A DNA stretch of 64,000 nt from Synoicihabitans lomoniglobus (GTDB lineage Bacteria > Verrucomicrobiota > Verrucomicrobiia > Opitutales > Opitutaceae). Position 1 is the first letter of the stretch; every line of letters starts with the position of its first letter. The position numbers and the translations under genes are program-made. Of this stretch, positions 50,842-59,776 are shown piece by piece. The DNA is taken from the NCBI RefSeq assembly GCF_029023725.1, contig NZ_CP119075.1, positions 4,955,501 through 5,019,500 on the forward strand, given 5' to 3'. The notes beneath the pieces were generated by a model. That model did no database searches and was not told the origin of the DNA. It saw nothing but the letters and a program-made list of their open reading frames with translations.

Positions 50842-52068
50842 ATGACTACGACCCCGCCCGTTCCCACCTCCGTGCGCCTCCGGCTGTCGGTGATGATGTT
50901 TCTGCAATTCTTCATCTGGGGCGCGTGGTTCGTCACCCTCGGCACTTACCTGCTTTCGACGCGGGAATTCACCGGCACCGAAACCGCCCAAGCTTACAGC
51001 GCGATGCCGTGGGGCACGATCGTCGCGCCGTTTGTGGTCGGCCTGATTGTGGACCGGTTTTTCGCCGCCGAGAAAGTCCTCGCGGTGCTGCACTTCGTCG
51101 GCGCCGGTTTGCTCTACTACGCCTCCACGTTGCACGACCCGAGCACGTTGTTCTGGGCGTTGCTCGCCTACGCCTGCTGTTACAGCCCCACGTTGGCGTT
51201 GGTCAACACGGTCTCCTTTCACCAGCTCACCGATACCAAAACCCAATTTCCACCCATCCGCGTATTCGGCACGCTCGGCTGGATCGCGGCGGGCTGGATT
51301 GTCGGTGTGATGGGACTCGAAGCGCAGGCCACGCCCCTGCGCATCGCCGCCGGTTGCTCCGTCCTACTCGGCGGCTTTTCCTTCCTGTTGCCGCACACGC
51401 CGCCCCGCGCCGCCGGTCACAAGGTCGCTGTCTCCGACGTGCTCGGACTACCGGCCCTCGCGTTGCTGAAAAACCGCTCCTTCGCCGTCTTCGTATTCAG
51501 TTCGCTGCTACTCTGCATCCCGCTGGCGTTTTATTACAACTTCACCAACGCCTTTCTAAACGAACAAGGCGTCGTCAATGCCGCCGGCAAGATGACCATC
51601 GGGCAAATGTCCGAAGTCGCCTTCATGCTCATCATGCCGCTGTGCTTCGCCCGGCTCGGGCTCAAGTGGATGCTGCTCGTCGGTATGGCCGCGTGGGCCG
51701 CCCGCTACGGCATGTTTGCCGCCGGCGCGTCGAGCCAGACGTTCATGCTCTTCTACATCGGCATCGCGCTGCACGGCATCTGTTACGACTTCTTCTTCGT
51801 CACCGGTCAGATCTACGTCGATCAAGCCGCGCCACCGGAAACCCGCGCCAGCGCGCAGGGCTTCATCACCCTCATCACCTACGGCGTGGGCATGTTGATT
51901 GGCACGTGGTTGTCCGGCCTCGTGGTCGACCACCACAGCACCACGTTGGCCGACGTCGTCACGCGCGATTGGACCGCTATCTGGATGTGGCCCGCCGGCA
52001 TGGCTACCGCCGTGATTGTCATCTTCGCCCTCGCCTTCAAAGAGCCAAAGGCCACGCCACCAGCGTAG
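50842..52068 (+). CDS. MFS transporter, nucleoside:H+ symporter-like (NUP family)
   Basis: A 408-residue, 12-helix membrane protein. RLRLSVMMFLQFFIWGAWFVTLG at the N-terminus closely follows the NupG/XapB start (L-R-x-M-M-F-L-Q-F-F-I-W-G-x-W), and FDFFFVTGQIYVD-type helix (YDFFFVTGQIYVD near 305) is characteristic of the family's bacteroidetal and verrucomicrobial branch, often annotated as MFS or nucleoside permease. It precedes a Gfo/Idh/MocA gene by 120 bp with a REP element between. Substrate may be a nucleoside or sugar. Confidence 0.83.
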   Translation: MTTTPPVPTSVRLRLSVMMFLQFFIWGAWFVTLGTYLLSTREFTGTETAQAYSAMPWGTIVAPFVVGLIVDRFFAAEKVLAVLHFVGAGLLYYASTLHDPSTLFWALLAYACCYSPTLALVNTVSFHQLTDTKTQFPPIRVFGTLGWIAAGWIVGVMGLEAQATPLRIAAGCSVLLGGFSFLLPHTPPRAAGHKVAVSDVLGLPALALLKNRSFAVFVFSSLLLCIPLAFYYNFTNAFLNEQGVVNAAGKMTIGQMSEVAFMLIMPLCFARLGLKWMLLVGMAAWAARYGMFAAGASSQTFMLFYIGIALHGICYDFFFVTGQIYVDQAAPPETRASAQGFITLITYGVGMLIGTWLSGLVVDHHSTTLADVVTRDWTAIWMWPAGMATAVIVIFALAFKEPKATPPA

Positions 52069-52136
52069 TTACCCTGCAGAAGCCAGCTGGTGGTCGATTT
52101 CCTGCCTCGACGGTTTCGACCACACCTCCGTGTTCA

Positions 52137-52158
52137 TCGCGAGCGAGCTCGCTCCTAC
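52137..52158. repeat. REP-like element between MFS and Gfo/Idh genes
   Basis: TCGCGAGCGAGCTCGCTCCTAC, the minus-strand form of GTAGGAGCGAGC with a GCGAGCTCGC core palindrome. Same family as 11993 and 49278. Confidence 0.6.
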
Positions 52159-52187
52159 CTCAATCCATTTTCTTTCCTGCTGTAATC

Positions 52188-53447
52188 ATGCCTCGCTCCA
52201 CCCCTTCTCCTCGCCTCGGTGTCGGCTTTGTCGGCAGCGGTTTCATGACCCGGTTTCACCTGCAATCCTGGCAAGCGGTCCGCGACGCCGATGTGCTCGG
52301 CATCTGGAGTCCCAACGCTGACAACGCCGCGGCCACCGCAACCTTCGCCCGCGAATTGCGCCTCGGCGACACGCAGCCCTATGCCTCCATCACCGCCATG
52401 GTGGCCGATCCTGCGATCGACGCGCTCTGGCTCTGCGGACCCAACCACCGGCGCGTTGAAAACCTGGAGGAAATCGTGGCCGCGCTCAAAGCCGGCCAAG
52501 GCACGCTCAAAGGCATCGCCTGCGAAAAACCCCTCGCCCGCAATGTCGCCGAAGCCCGCCGCTGTGTGGAACTCATCCGCGAGGCGGGCGTATTGCACGC
52601 GTATCTCGAGGACCAACTGTTCACCCCCGCCCTCGCCAAAGGTCATGGGCTCGCTTGGGATCGGGGCGCGGCCATTTCCGGTCGCCCCTACCTCGCCCGC
52701 GCCGCCGAGGAACACAGCGGCCCGCATTCGCCCTGGTTTTGGCAGGGCGACCTGCAGGGCGGCGGCGTGCTCAACGACATGATGTGCCACAGCGTGGAGG
52801 TAACGCGCTTCCTGCTCACCAAACCCGGCGCGCCACGCTCCAGTATTCGCCCCGTCGCCATCACCGGCCACATCCACAGTCTCAAATGGTCGCGCCCGGA
52901 ATATGCCACCGCGCTTACTGCCGCCAAGGGCTCGGCCGTAGATTACACGAAGCGCCCTTCGGAGGATTTCGCCCGCGCCACCATCGAATACATCGACGAC
53001 GCCGGTAACCCGCTCATCGGCGAAGTGACCACGTCATGGAGCTACGTCGGTGCCGGCCTGCGGCTCAGTTCCGAGCTCCTCGGCCCCGAGTATTCCTTCT
53101 CCTACAACTCCCTCGACAGCGGAGCCAAACTCTTCCTCAGCCGCGAAGTCACAGGACCCGCCGGCGAAGATCTGGTGGAGAAGCAAAACGCCGAACAAGG
53201 CTTACTCTCCATCGTCGGCAACGAGGTCGCCGAATACGGCTACGAGAACGAAAACCGCCACGTCGTGCAGGCCTTTCTCGACGGCCGCACTCCCGCGCTG
53301 ACCTTTGATGACGGCCTCGAAGTCGTGGAGATTCTCATGACCGCCTACATGAGCGCCGAACAAGGCCGCACCATCGCGTGGAAACCCGACGACCTCGCTG
53401 ACTTCGTCCCCGCCGTCGCCCGCGGGGCATGGAATCCACGAGACTGA
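52188..53447 (+). CDS. Gfo/Idh/MocA-family NAD(P)-dependent oxidoreductase
   Basis: A 419-residue protein from the ATG at 52188 (MPRSTPSPRLGVGFVG). N-terminal Rossmann fold GVGFVGSGFM (11-20), WLCGPNHRR, the EKP motif ACEKPLARN (113-115 = EKP), and the C-terminal alpha/beta domain with NDMMCHSVEV, where His is a candidate catalytic residue. Family members oxidise or reduce sugars, inositols and their derivatives. Location after an MFS permease suggests a shared catabolic role. A long in-frame extension upstream is spurious. Confidence 0.88.
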   Translation: MPRSTPSPRLGVGFVGSGFMTRFHLQSWQAVRDADVLGIWSPNADNAAATATFARELRLGDTQPYASITAMVADPAIDALWLCGPNHRRVENLEEIVAALKAGQGTLKGIACEKPLARNVAEARRCVELIREAGVLHAYLEDQLFTPALAKGHGLAWDRGAAISGRPYLARAAEEHSGPHSPWFWQGDLQGGGVLNDMMCHSVEVTRFLLTKPGAPRSSIRPVAITGHIHSLKWSRPEYATALTAAKGSAVDYTKRPSEDFARATIEYIDDAGNPLIGEVTTSWSYVGAGLRLSSELLGPEYSFSYNSLDSGAKLFLSREVTGPAGEDLVEKQNAEQGLLSIVGNEVAEYGYENENRHVVQAFLDGRTPALTFDDGLEVVEILMTAYMSAEQGRTIAWKPDDLADFVPAVARGAWNPRD

Positions 53448-53492
53448 TACGCTCGCTCCGGATCAACGACCCTTCGGTTGCCCGACTGTTTT

Positions 53493-53945
53493 TCAATCAC
53501 CCGCCTCCTTGCTGCGCCACTTCACGACGAAGAAACGCAGCGGCACTTCCCCGGTGTTTTTAAGCCCGTGCCAGTCCCAGGGTTTTGAATACATCAAATC
53601 GCCCGGCTGAATCGGGATCTCCTCGCCATTGAGCGTCCAGGTGCCAGTGCCTTCGATGATGTATTGAAACTCCTCGTCGGCATGCTGATGCGGTGGTTGG
53701 AGCTGCTGGCCCGGCAGAAACTCCAGTTCGGCCGTCAGCATGCTTACCGTGCCAAACGTGGGGGTGTCGTCTGGCGTATAGATCTGAATCTTCCCCCAAT
53801 CGCCGGAAGCCAAGCGGGCATCCGCGCGACGCAGAATAGCGCTGGCGAGATCTTCCGGGGCCGCGGCGGGAGTCGCCCAATGCGTGCCGGCCCAAAACGA
53901 AAGCGAACCGACGAGAGCGACGAGAAACAGGGTGCGAGGTAACAT
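53493..53945 (-). CDS. Exported cupin-domain protein
   Basis: A 150-residue protein with an N-terminal hydrophobic segment (about 5-25), consistent with a signal peptide or anchor. Cupin motif 1: PPHQHADEEFQYIIEG (His86, His88, Glu92); motif 2: PWDWHGLKN (His126). The lumen of such small cupins binds one metal. Export is unusual for single-domain cupins. It converges on the Gfo/Idh gene (45-bp gap). Ligand unknown. Confidence 0.78.
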   Translation of the reverse strand: MLPRTLFLVALVGSLSFWAGTHWATPAAAPEDLASAILRRADARLASGDWGKIQIYTPDDTPTFGTVSMLTAELEFLPGQQLQPPHQHADEEFQYIIEGTGTWTLNGEEIPIQPGDLMYSKPWDWHGLKNTGEVPLRFFVVKWRSKEAGD

Positions 53946-54100
53946 CTTGCTCTGAATTCAACTTCAGACCGGTGACCCTGACGACGCCGCGGTCGCGTGA
54001 TTTAGGTTCACGTGCAACAACCCTGCCGACCGCCAAGTGAGAGGCTGCCCAGCGCTCCGATCAGCCAGATCGGTAGGCCGCGATTGACCTAAACATCGGC

Positions 54101-54421
54101 TCAGTCCTCGACTTCGTGCACGCCATCGGCGGTGCATAAAGCGGTCAGCACCCGGTAGTCGATCGTATCGGGGTCATGCGCTTCCGGGTTGATTTTAAAG
54201 CCGGTGACCAACGTTTTCATCACTTCGCTATGGGTGGCCGCGAGCGGCGTGAGGCGGATCCGCTCCAACGCGCGCGGGCCATGCCCGATAAATGCCGCCG
54301 CCGCCGCATATTGACCCGACTTCTCCTTGGGGCCCGCAGCGGCGTTGGGGCGCACCGTGACTTCCATCTCCCCATCGGGGGTATTGAATTTGAAAGGCAG
54401 GCGCAAAAGGCGGATTTCCAT
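54101..54421 (-). CDS. Small protein of unknown function
   Basis: A 106-residue protein. No signal peptide or membrane helix; beta-rich start (MEIRLLRLPFKFNTPDGEMEVTV) followed by helices and an acidic end. I do not recognise the family. It is divergent from the cytochrome-dehydrogenase gene, whose start may lie within about 40 bp, so they may share a control region. Coding character looks genuine, but the assignment is moderate. Confidence 0.55.
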   Translation of the reverse strand: MEIRLLRLPFKFNTPDGEMEVTVRPNAAAGPKEKSGQYAAAAAFIGHGPRALERIRLTPLAATHSEVMKTLVTGFKINPEAHDPDTIDYRVLTALCTADGVHEVED

Positions 54422-54458
54422 GATGCCACCTTACCTACTCTGCGACCGAAGGAAAGCG

Positions 54459-56282
54459 GTGAACCCATTCGAAATCCCGGCCGCAACTGCTGCACTTTCA
54501 GCAAGCAAGGTCTTTGCCCGGCTGAATCAGCCTGCCAGTTTGACGATCTTGCCCCAAGTCGCCCCTACATTCCTCGTCACAGTTGGAATCCTCGCCCTAT
54601 CGCCCGCCGCACTCGCGGCTGACACGATTACCCCAGCCGTCGGCCGCGAACTGTTCGCGCAACACTGCGGGGCCTGCCACGAACTGACGATTGATTCGTT
54701 CGGGCCACCACTCGGCGGAATCACGCGGCTGCTCTCGACCGAGGAGCTGACCACCTGGATAAGTGATCCGGCGAAGGTCCTCGCCTCCGCCGATCCACGC
54801 GCCGCGGCGCTGCTCGCGCGCCATAAGGCTCCGATGCCGCCGTTTGCCTTTCTCGGAGCCGAAAAAATCGCCGCGATCCTCGCCTACCTCGACACCGAAA
54901 CCGAAGCCCGTGATCTCACCCCATTCACAGTCGACCTCAACCCGCCGGTCGCATCCGCATCGCGTTTGATTCCCCGGGTCGTGGACTCCGGGATCGTGGT
55001 GGAGCTGGAAGACTTTGCCCAAATCCCCCGCCTGCCCGGTCGTCCCGCTTACAAAGGCATCGCCTTGCTGCGGCCCGATCCACGCGACGACGATGCGTTG
55101 CTCGTCAACGACCTCATGGGAATCATCTATCGCATCAAAAATGGCGTCGTGGACACGTTCCTCGACGTGCGCGGCCGGTTCCCGCGCTTCGTCTATGAAC
55201 CGGGGGTCGCGACGGGGCTCGGGGCATTTGCCTTTCACCCGGCCTTTCTCACCAACGGATTGCTCTACACCACCCATGCCGAGCTTTGGCTGGGCGAAGA
55301 CTGCATCAACCCCGACGATCTCCCCGACCACATCCCGGCCGATGCCAGTCCGCGCCTCGCCTGGGTGCTCACGGAATGGCACGCTCACGAGCCGCTGGCC
55401 GCCACCTTTGCTGGCACGCGCCGCGAAGTCATGCGCTGGGTCACGCCGACCACCGCCCACGGCAGTCAGGAAATCGCCTTCGCTCCCGTAACCGGCCCGG
55501 ACGACCCCGACTACGGGCTGCTCTACATCGGCCACGGCGACGGCGGCGCGATCAATATCAAGCGCCCCGATATCGCCGGTCACCCGCGCACATTGCTCAC
55601 CTCGATCATGCGCATCGATCCGACGGGCACCAATGGTCGCAATGGCCGTTATGGCATCCCACCTGACAACCCGTTCGCGGGCAGCGACGATCCCACGGTT
55701 CGCCAGGAAATCTGGGCCTACGGCTTCCGCAACGCGCACCGCATGAGCTGGGATATCACGCCCCAGGGTAAACGCATGATCGCCGTCGATATCGGGGAAT
55801 CCAACGTCGAGGAGGTCAACCTCATCGAGCCCGGTTGGGGCTACGGCTGGGGCGTGGGCAAACTGGAGGGCACGGCCCGCCTCGACGTGCTCGACGACCC
55901 CACGGTCATCTGGCCCGCGACCGCCGCCGAACTTGCTCCCCATCGGTCTCCACACGGTGAATACATGCACGACGACGGCACCGCCGTGACCGGCGGCTAC
56001 GTCTACCACGGCCCACTGGAGCTGCTGCGCGGCAAGTATGTCTTCGGCGACATCGTCAACGGCCGCCTCTTCTGCATGAACATCGGCGAATCGCTCGATG
56101 ACCACACGATCTACGAACTCAAGGTCGTGACGGCAGCCGGTGAGCCCACGTCGGTAAAAACCCTCGCCGGCGTCGACCGCGCGCACTTGCGCGTCAGCTA
56201 CGATCCGCGTCACGGTGACCTGTTCGTGATGACGAAAGACGACGGCATGATCCGGCGGGTGGTCCGGGCAAGTTTGCCCTAA
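54459..56282 (+). CDS. Cytochrome c / PQQ-type sorbosone (glucose) dehydrogenase fusion, periplasmic
   Basis: A 607-residue protein. The start is uncertain: GTG at 54459 has a good SD (AAGGAAA, 5 bp spacing); TTG 54540 would begin just before the signal sequence, ATG 54423 further upstream. A hydrophobic signal (about 36-53) ends ALAADT. Then a class I cytochrome c domain with CGACH (Cys70, Cys73, His74) and axial Met126 in APMPPF, then a six-bladed beta-propeller of the sorbosone/soluble glucose dehydrogenase type (GHGDGGAIN, WAYGFRNAHRMSWD). The propeller would oxidise a sugar or sugar-derived aldehyde with PQQ, passing electrons to its own haem. Confidence 0.8.
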   Translation: MNPFEIPAATAALSASKVFARLNQPASLTILPQVAPTFLVTVGILALSPAALAADTITPAVGRELFAQHCGACHELTIDSFGPPLGGITRLLSTEELTTWISDPAKVLASADPRAAALLARHKAPMPPFAFLGAEKIAAILAYLDTETEARDLTPFTVDLNPPVASASRLIPRVVDSGIVVELEDFAQIPRLPGRPAYKGIALLRPDPRDDDALLVNDLMGIIYRIKNGVVDTFLDVRGRFPRFVYEPGVATGLGAFAFHPAFLTNGLLYTTHAELWLGEDCINPDDLPDHIPADASPRLAWVLTEWHAHEPLAATFAGTRREVMRWVTPTTAHGSQEIAFAPVTGPDDPDYGLLYIGHGDGGAINIKRPDIAGHPRTLLTSIMRIDPTGTNGRNGRYGIPPDNPFAGSDDPTVRQEIWAYGFRNAHRMSWDITPQGKRMIAVDIGESNVEEVNLIEPGWGYGWGVGKLEGTARLDVLDDPTVIWPATAAELAPHRSPHGEYMHDDGTAVTGGYVYHGPLELLRGKYVFGDIVNGRLFCMNIGESLDDHTIYELKVVTAAGEPTSVKTLAGVDRAHLRVSYDPRHGDLFVMTKDDGMIRRVVRASLP

Positions 56283-56305
56283 ACCGATGGTGCCATGAAC
56301 CAACG

Positions 56306-56338
56306 AAAAACGCGCCCCTTCCGCAGAAGGAGGCGCGT
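56306..56338 (-). terminator. Rho-independent terminator (probably bidirectional)
   Basis: A stem ACGCGCC-CCTTC / GAAGG-GGCGCGT with one bulged A and a CGCA loop. On the minus strand it is followed by TTTTTCG, ending the transcript of the 56370-56972 gene; on the plus strand by GTTTG, so it may also stop the dehydrogenase transcript from the left. Confidence 0.7.
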
Positions 56339-56369
56339 GTGAAGTTTGTTTGAATGAAGGGCGGCGAAT

Positions 56370-56972
56370 TTAGCGACCGGCGTCGGGCGCGTGGAAACCA
56401 TAATTTTCGCGGCTGCTTTCCTGCAAGGCGAAGGCCACAACCCAAGGACTCACGCCCGCTTCCATCGCTCCGGCACGCGAACCGATCATGATGCCGCGTT
56501 GGATGTTCAGCATGAGATCGTCGTGGTCGATTCCCGTCTGGTTGTGCACGACTGATTCGATACCTTCAACGATACCCTTGTTCGCGGCTCGGGCTGCGAG
56601 AATTGCGGCAGATTCGGAATCGTGGGCTCCGTCCACACCCGCCGTCACCAAGCCGCCCGATCCCGTCACGGCACCTTGCGCAATCGACGCCGAGAAGCGA
56701 CGCACGATGCGCATCGTCTCGCGGTCGGAGAGGTCGCGACCGGCGACAAAAATTTCCATCGATTTGGAGGCCGAACCGCGAGCCGAGGCTTCGATAATTT
56801 CCAGCGAGTCGATCTCACTGACTTCGACGCCTTCGGTGGCTGCCACCTTGACTTCGGCGGGAGTCATGAGCGAGGAAACGGAAGCGGCCTGTTGACCAGC
56901 AAACAAGGTCGTCGCGGCAGTCGCGGCACCGATCAACAGGGCGGAGGAAGAGAACGTGGTCTTGGTTTTCAT
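56370..56972 (-). CDS. Secreted protein of unknown function
   Basis: A 200-residue protein with an N-terminal signal segment (about 9-29, ALLIGAATAATTLFAG). The mature region is Ala/Ser/Glu-rich and helical (SEIDSLEIIEASARGSASKS, SESAAILAARAANKG), without Cys or transmembrane helices. I do not recognise the family. A hairpin terminator follows immediately, so it is a single-gene transcript. The AT-rich upstream region (57105-57165) probably holds its promoter, shared with or divergent from the sulfatase. Confidence 0.65.
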   Translation of the reverse strand: MKTKTTFSSSALLIGAATAATTLFAGQQAASVSSLMTPAEVKVAATEGVEVSEIDSLEIIEASARGSASKSMEIFVAGRDLSDRETMRIVRRFSASIAQGAVTGSGGLVTAGVDGAHDSESAAILAARAANKGIVEGIESVVHNQTGIDHDDLMLNIQRGIMIGSRAGAMEAGVSPWVVAFALQESSRENYGFHAPDAGR

Positions 56973-57372
56973 AAGTAGGAATGATTTGGCTGTTTGGGAT
57001 TGGACTGCGGCGGGGGTGTGTAGCGCTGGGGCAGCCAGCGAATCCGACGACAGACGTATTTGATTGAGCTCCTCCCTTATTGCTTCCCCGATGCCAACCC
57101 TGCCAAATACCTATTTAAGATATTCATATTTAATTACTTATAAAATTTGTGAAAAAATGACATCTCCGAAAATTCGAGACATTTGCAGTGCGAACCACCG
57201 GCCGAAGATGCGTTCTGCACGGAAAGGGTGACAACGGTTCGAACGAACTTCACCGTGGTTCCGTGCGGCATAAATGACCGCACGTCCCCACGTGAATTCA
57301 CGCTACGCTGGATCGCGTATTTCCGTCCGTCCTCAAACGCAAAATCCCTTCATCCTCATGATGCATCAGATC
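56973..57372. promoter_or_regulatory. AT-rich divergent intergenic region
   Basis: About 400 bp between divergent genes. A pronounced AT-rich core at about 57105-57165 (CTATTTAAGATATTCATATT and further T/A runs including TTATAAAATT) contrasts with the GC-rich surroundings and could contain promoters for both the secreted protein (minus) and the sulfatase (plus). I could not assign exact -35/-10 boxes with confidence. No gene was seen inside it. Confidence 0.45.
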
Positions 57373-58782
57373 ATGAAAAAACTACCCCTTCGTCTCGCCG
57401 CCACCATGGCGGCACTTGTATTCGCGGCGTTGGCTGGCGCCGCCGAAAGTGATCTTTCCAATCCCAACGTGATCGTCATCTACACCGACGATCTGGGCTA
57501 CGGCGATGTCGGCTGTTTCGGGGCGACCGACATCCAGACGCCCCACATTGATCGCATGGCGCGCGAGGGTATTCGGTTCACCGATTTTTACTCCGCCTCG
57601 TCCGTGTGCACGCCGTCGCGCGCAGCGTTGCTGACGGGTCGCTTCGCGCAGCGCATGGGTATCGTCGGCGTGTTTTTTCCCGAGTCCTTCACCGGCATGC
57701 CCACGACCGAATACACCATGGCCGAAATGCTGCGCGACCAAGGCTACGCCACCGGCATCGTCGGCAAGTGGCACCTCGGCCACCACCATCAGTTCCTACC
57801 GCTTCAGCGTGGTTTCGACGAGTATTTCGGCATCCCCTACAGCAACGACATGGCGAGCGTCGTCTACCTCGCCGGCAACGAGGTCGCGGAGTTTCGCGTC
57901 GACCAAACCTACACCACCCGCACCTACACGGAGAAGGCGATCAGCTTCATCGAGCGACACGAGGACGGTCCGTTCTTCCTCTATCTCGCACACAACATGC
58001 CGCACGTGCCGATCTATGCGTCGCCGGAGTTTCAGGGTTCGTCCGACCGCGGACTCTACGGCGATGTGATTCAGGAAATCGATTGGAGCGTGGGCGAAAT
58101 TCTGCACACGCTGGAACAACGCGGCTTGCTTGAAAATACGCTCGTCGTTTTCACCAGCGACAACGGTCCGTGGGAAGTCATGCGCGACCACGGCGGATCT
58201 CCCGGTAAATTGCGGGAAGGCAAGATGTATACCTTCGAGGGTGGCATGCGGGTGCCCACCGTGGCCATGTGGCCGGCCGGCATCAAAGACGACGGTCGGG
58301 TGGAGAAAAACCTCGCCGTCATGACCGACTGGATGGTGACGCTGGCCGAAATCACCGGCGCCACCCTGCCCGACGATCGTGACTACGACGGCGAGAGTCT
58401 GCTGCCGGTTTTCCAGGGCACCGGACCTCGCACCGGCCGGGACGAGTTCATCTACTATAATGCCGACGACATGGCGCTCCACGGTTATCGCCGGGGCGAC
58501 TGGAAGATTAAACTGCCCTACGATGGCTTCAGTGGTGCCCGCTGGAAAAAAGGTGTGGCCGCTCACCCTTTGCTACTCATCAACCTGCGCGACGACCCCG
58601 GCGAAACCAACAACCTCGCAACGACTCACCCCGACAAAGCGCAGGCCATGCTCGCCGCCATGAATGCGCTCCACGCCAACAAGGGCCCCTTTCCGGAGCC
58701 TATTCCTATTCGGAGTCGGGCGGACAACTCTCACTTCGAACACCTGACCGAACAACACGGCGAAGCCTTCTGGGATTTTTGA
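57373..58782 (+). CDS. Type I sulfatase (formylglycine-dependent), exported
   Basis: A 469-residue protein from the ATG at 57373, chosen because MKKLPLRLAATMAALVFAALAGA is a classical signal peptide; ATGs at 57358 and 57361 are alternatives. Active-site motif CTPSR (79-83), with Cys79 as the formylglycine precursor, YTDDLGYGD (metal-binding Asp39/Asp40), HGGSPGKL and the terminal ELLLIN-DDPGE region. It hydrolyses sulfate esters, presumably of algal or other marine or host polysaccharides. An sulfatase-maturing enzyme is needed but not in the window. It is coupled to a TTG-started gene downstream. Confidence 0.92.
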   Translation: MKKLPLRLAATMAALVFAALAGAAESDLSNPNVIVIYTDDLGYGDVGCFGATDIQTPHIDRMAREGIRFTDFYSASSVCTPSRAALLTGRFAQRMGIVGVFFPESFTGMPTTEYTMAEMLRDQGYATGIVGKWHLGHHHQFLPLQRGFDEYFGIPYSNDMASVVYLAGNEVAEFRVDQTYTTRTYTEKAISFIERHEDGPFFLYLAHNMPHVPIYASPEFQGSSDRGLYGDVIQEIDWSVGEILHTLEQRGLLENTLVVFTSDNGPWEVMRDHGGSPGKLREGKMYTFEGGMRVPTVAMWPAGIKDDGRVEKNLAVMTDWMVTLAEITGATLPDDRDYDGESLLPVFQGTGPRTGRDEFIYYNADDMALHGYRRGDWKIKLPYDGFSGARWKKGVAAHPLLLINLRDDPGETNNLATTHPDKAQAMLAAMNALHANKGPFPEPIPIRSRADNSHFEHLTEQHGEAFWDF

Positions 58783-59693
58783 AACCGGCCATTTCCATAT
58801 TTCTCACCGTCATCAGCGTCGCAATCGCTCCGCTCAGCGCGACGTCGTGGTCGACCACCACTTGGCAGGGCGAAGCCGCCCACGTCGCCACTTCGGAGAG
58901 CGGCAAATGGAGTGCCATCGTTTCACTGGAGCGCGGGCGCCTCGTGCATTTCGGAGTATCAACCGAAGAGAAAGACAACTTGCTCTTCGCTCCGGCCACC
59001 CGCGACACCGCGCTCGGTTGGGGCGGCCATCGCTTGTGGCTCGGACCGCAAACCGAGTGGCCCACGTTTTGGCCTCCACCTGCCGCTTGGGAGCAATCAG
59101 CGGCGGCAGCAACCGTGTCCGATGACGGGACTACTTTGACGCTGCGTCCACCGCCCACCGGTCTCGGTTGGCCCGATCTCAACCGACAGTATCAATGGTT
59201 TGGTGACGAGCTCCACGCGACAGCCTCTGTCTCCGGCGAATCGGATCGAGCGGTGCAAATCGTCCACATCCTGCAACAGCCCCACGGCTTCCGCGTGACC
59301 TTCGTGCCCGCACCGACCGCCGATGCGCCTCACGGCTACGTGTTGCTTCCGTTTTACCTGCGACCGGAATTCGTGAAGACGTTTGATCGTCCCGAATTCG
59401 TCCTTCACGACGCCAACTTGGTGCGCGTGCTGCCGACCGAAACGACCGAAAAAATCGGCCTGCAATCCACGACACTCGAGGGCCACCTGAACGCGTTCAC
59501 GCTTCGTCTTCGTCCCGGTCAAATGTCGGGCCAAATCGTCGGCGAGCCCGAACAGGGCTACAATACGCAGGTGTTTCTCGGGGGACACGAACCGTTCATC
59601 GAGTTGGAGCAACTCACCCCTCGGCTGGCCGCCGGGGCCGACAATCGTGCGTTCACCGTCATCATCAGCGGGCGCCAACGGCTCAAACGCTGA
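58779..59693 (+). CDS. Exported beta-sandwich protein, DUF4380-like, coupled to the sulfatase
   Basis: A 304-residue protein with a TTG start at 58779 overlapping the sulfatase stop (TTGA). N-terminal signal (about 3-20, ending LSATSW). Strand-rich; WGGHRLWLGPQTEWP matches the DUF4380 motif ('G-G-H-R-x-W-x-x-P-E') of galactose mutarotase-like proteins, which suggests sugar binding. Coupling to a sulfatase suggests action on the same sulfated glycan, perhaps as an epimerase-like or binding protein. Enzyme activity is unproven. Confidence 0.7.
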   Translation: MKPAISIFLTVISVAIAPLSATSWSTTTWQGEAAHVATSESGKWSAIVSLERGRLVHFGVSTEEKDNLLFAPATRDTALGWGGHRLWLGPQTEWPTFWPPPAAWEQSAAAATVSDDGTTLTLRPPPTGLGWPDLNRQYQWFGDELHATASVSGESDRAVQIVHILQQPHGFRVTFVPAPTADAPHGYVLLPFYLRPEFVKTFDRPEFVLHDANLVRVLPTETTEKIGLQSTTLEGHLNAFTLRLRPGQMSGQIVGEPEQGYNTQVFLGGHEPFIELEQLTPRLAAGADNRAFTVIISGRQRLKR

Positions 59694-59776
59694 TCGACCC
59701 TTGCGACCCCGGTGGGCGCGTGGCAGGGTGGCACCGTGTCGACCTTCAGCCCATTCTCGTTTCCGGAACGCCTCGC

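Noticed and set aside
50523..52187. In-frame extension of the Gfo/Idh/MocA gene across the MFS gene (974 codons in total)
   Set aside because: The extension is Arg/His/Pro-rich noise overlapping a good MFS transporter; the Rossmann start at 52188 is canonical.
54597..56303. 568-codon open frame on the minus strand opposite the dehydrogenase gene
   Set aside because: It mirrors the real gene frame in GC-rich DNA, has no domain motif, and the plus-strand protein has complete cytochrome c and propeller motifs.
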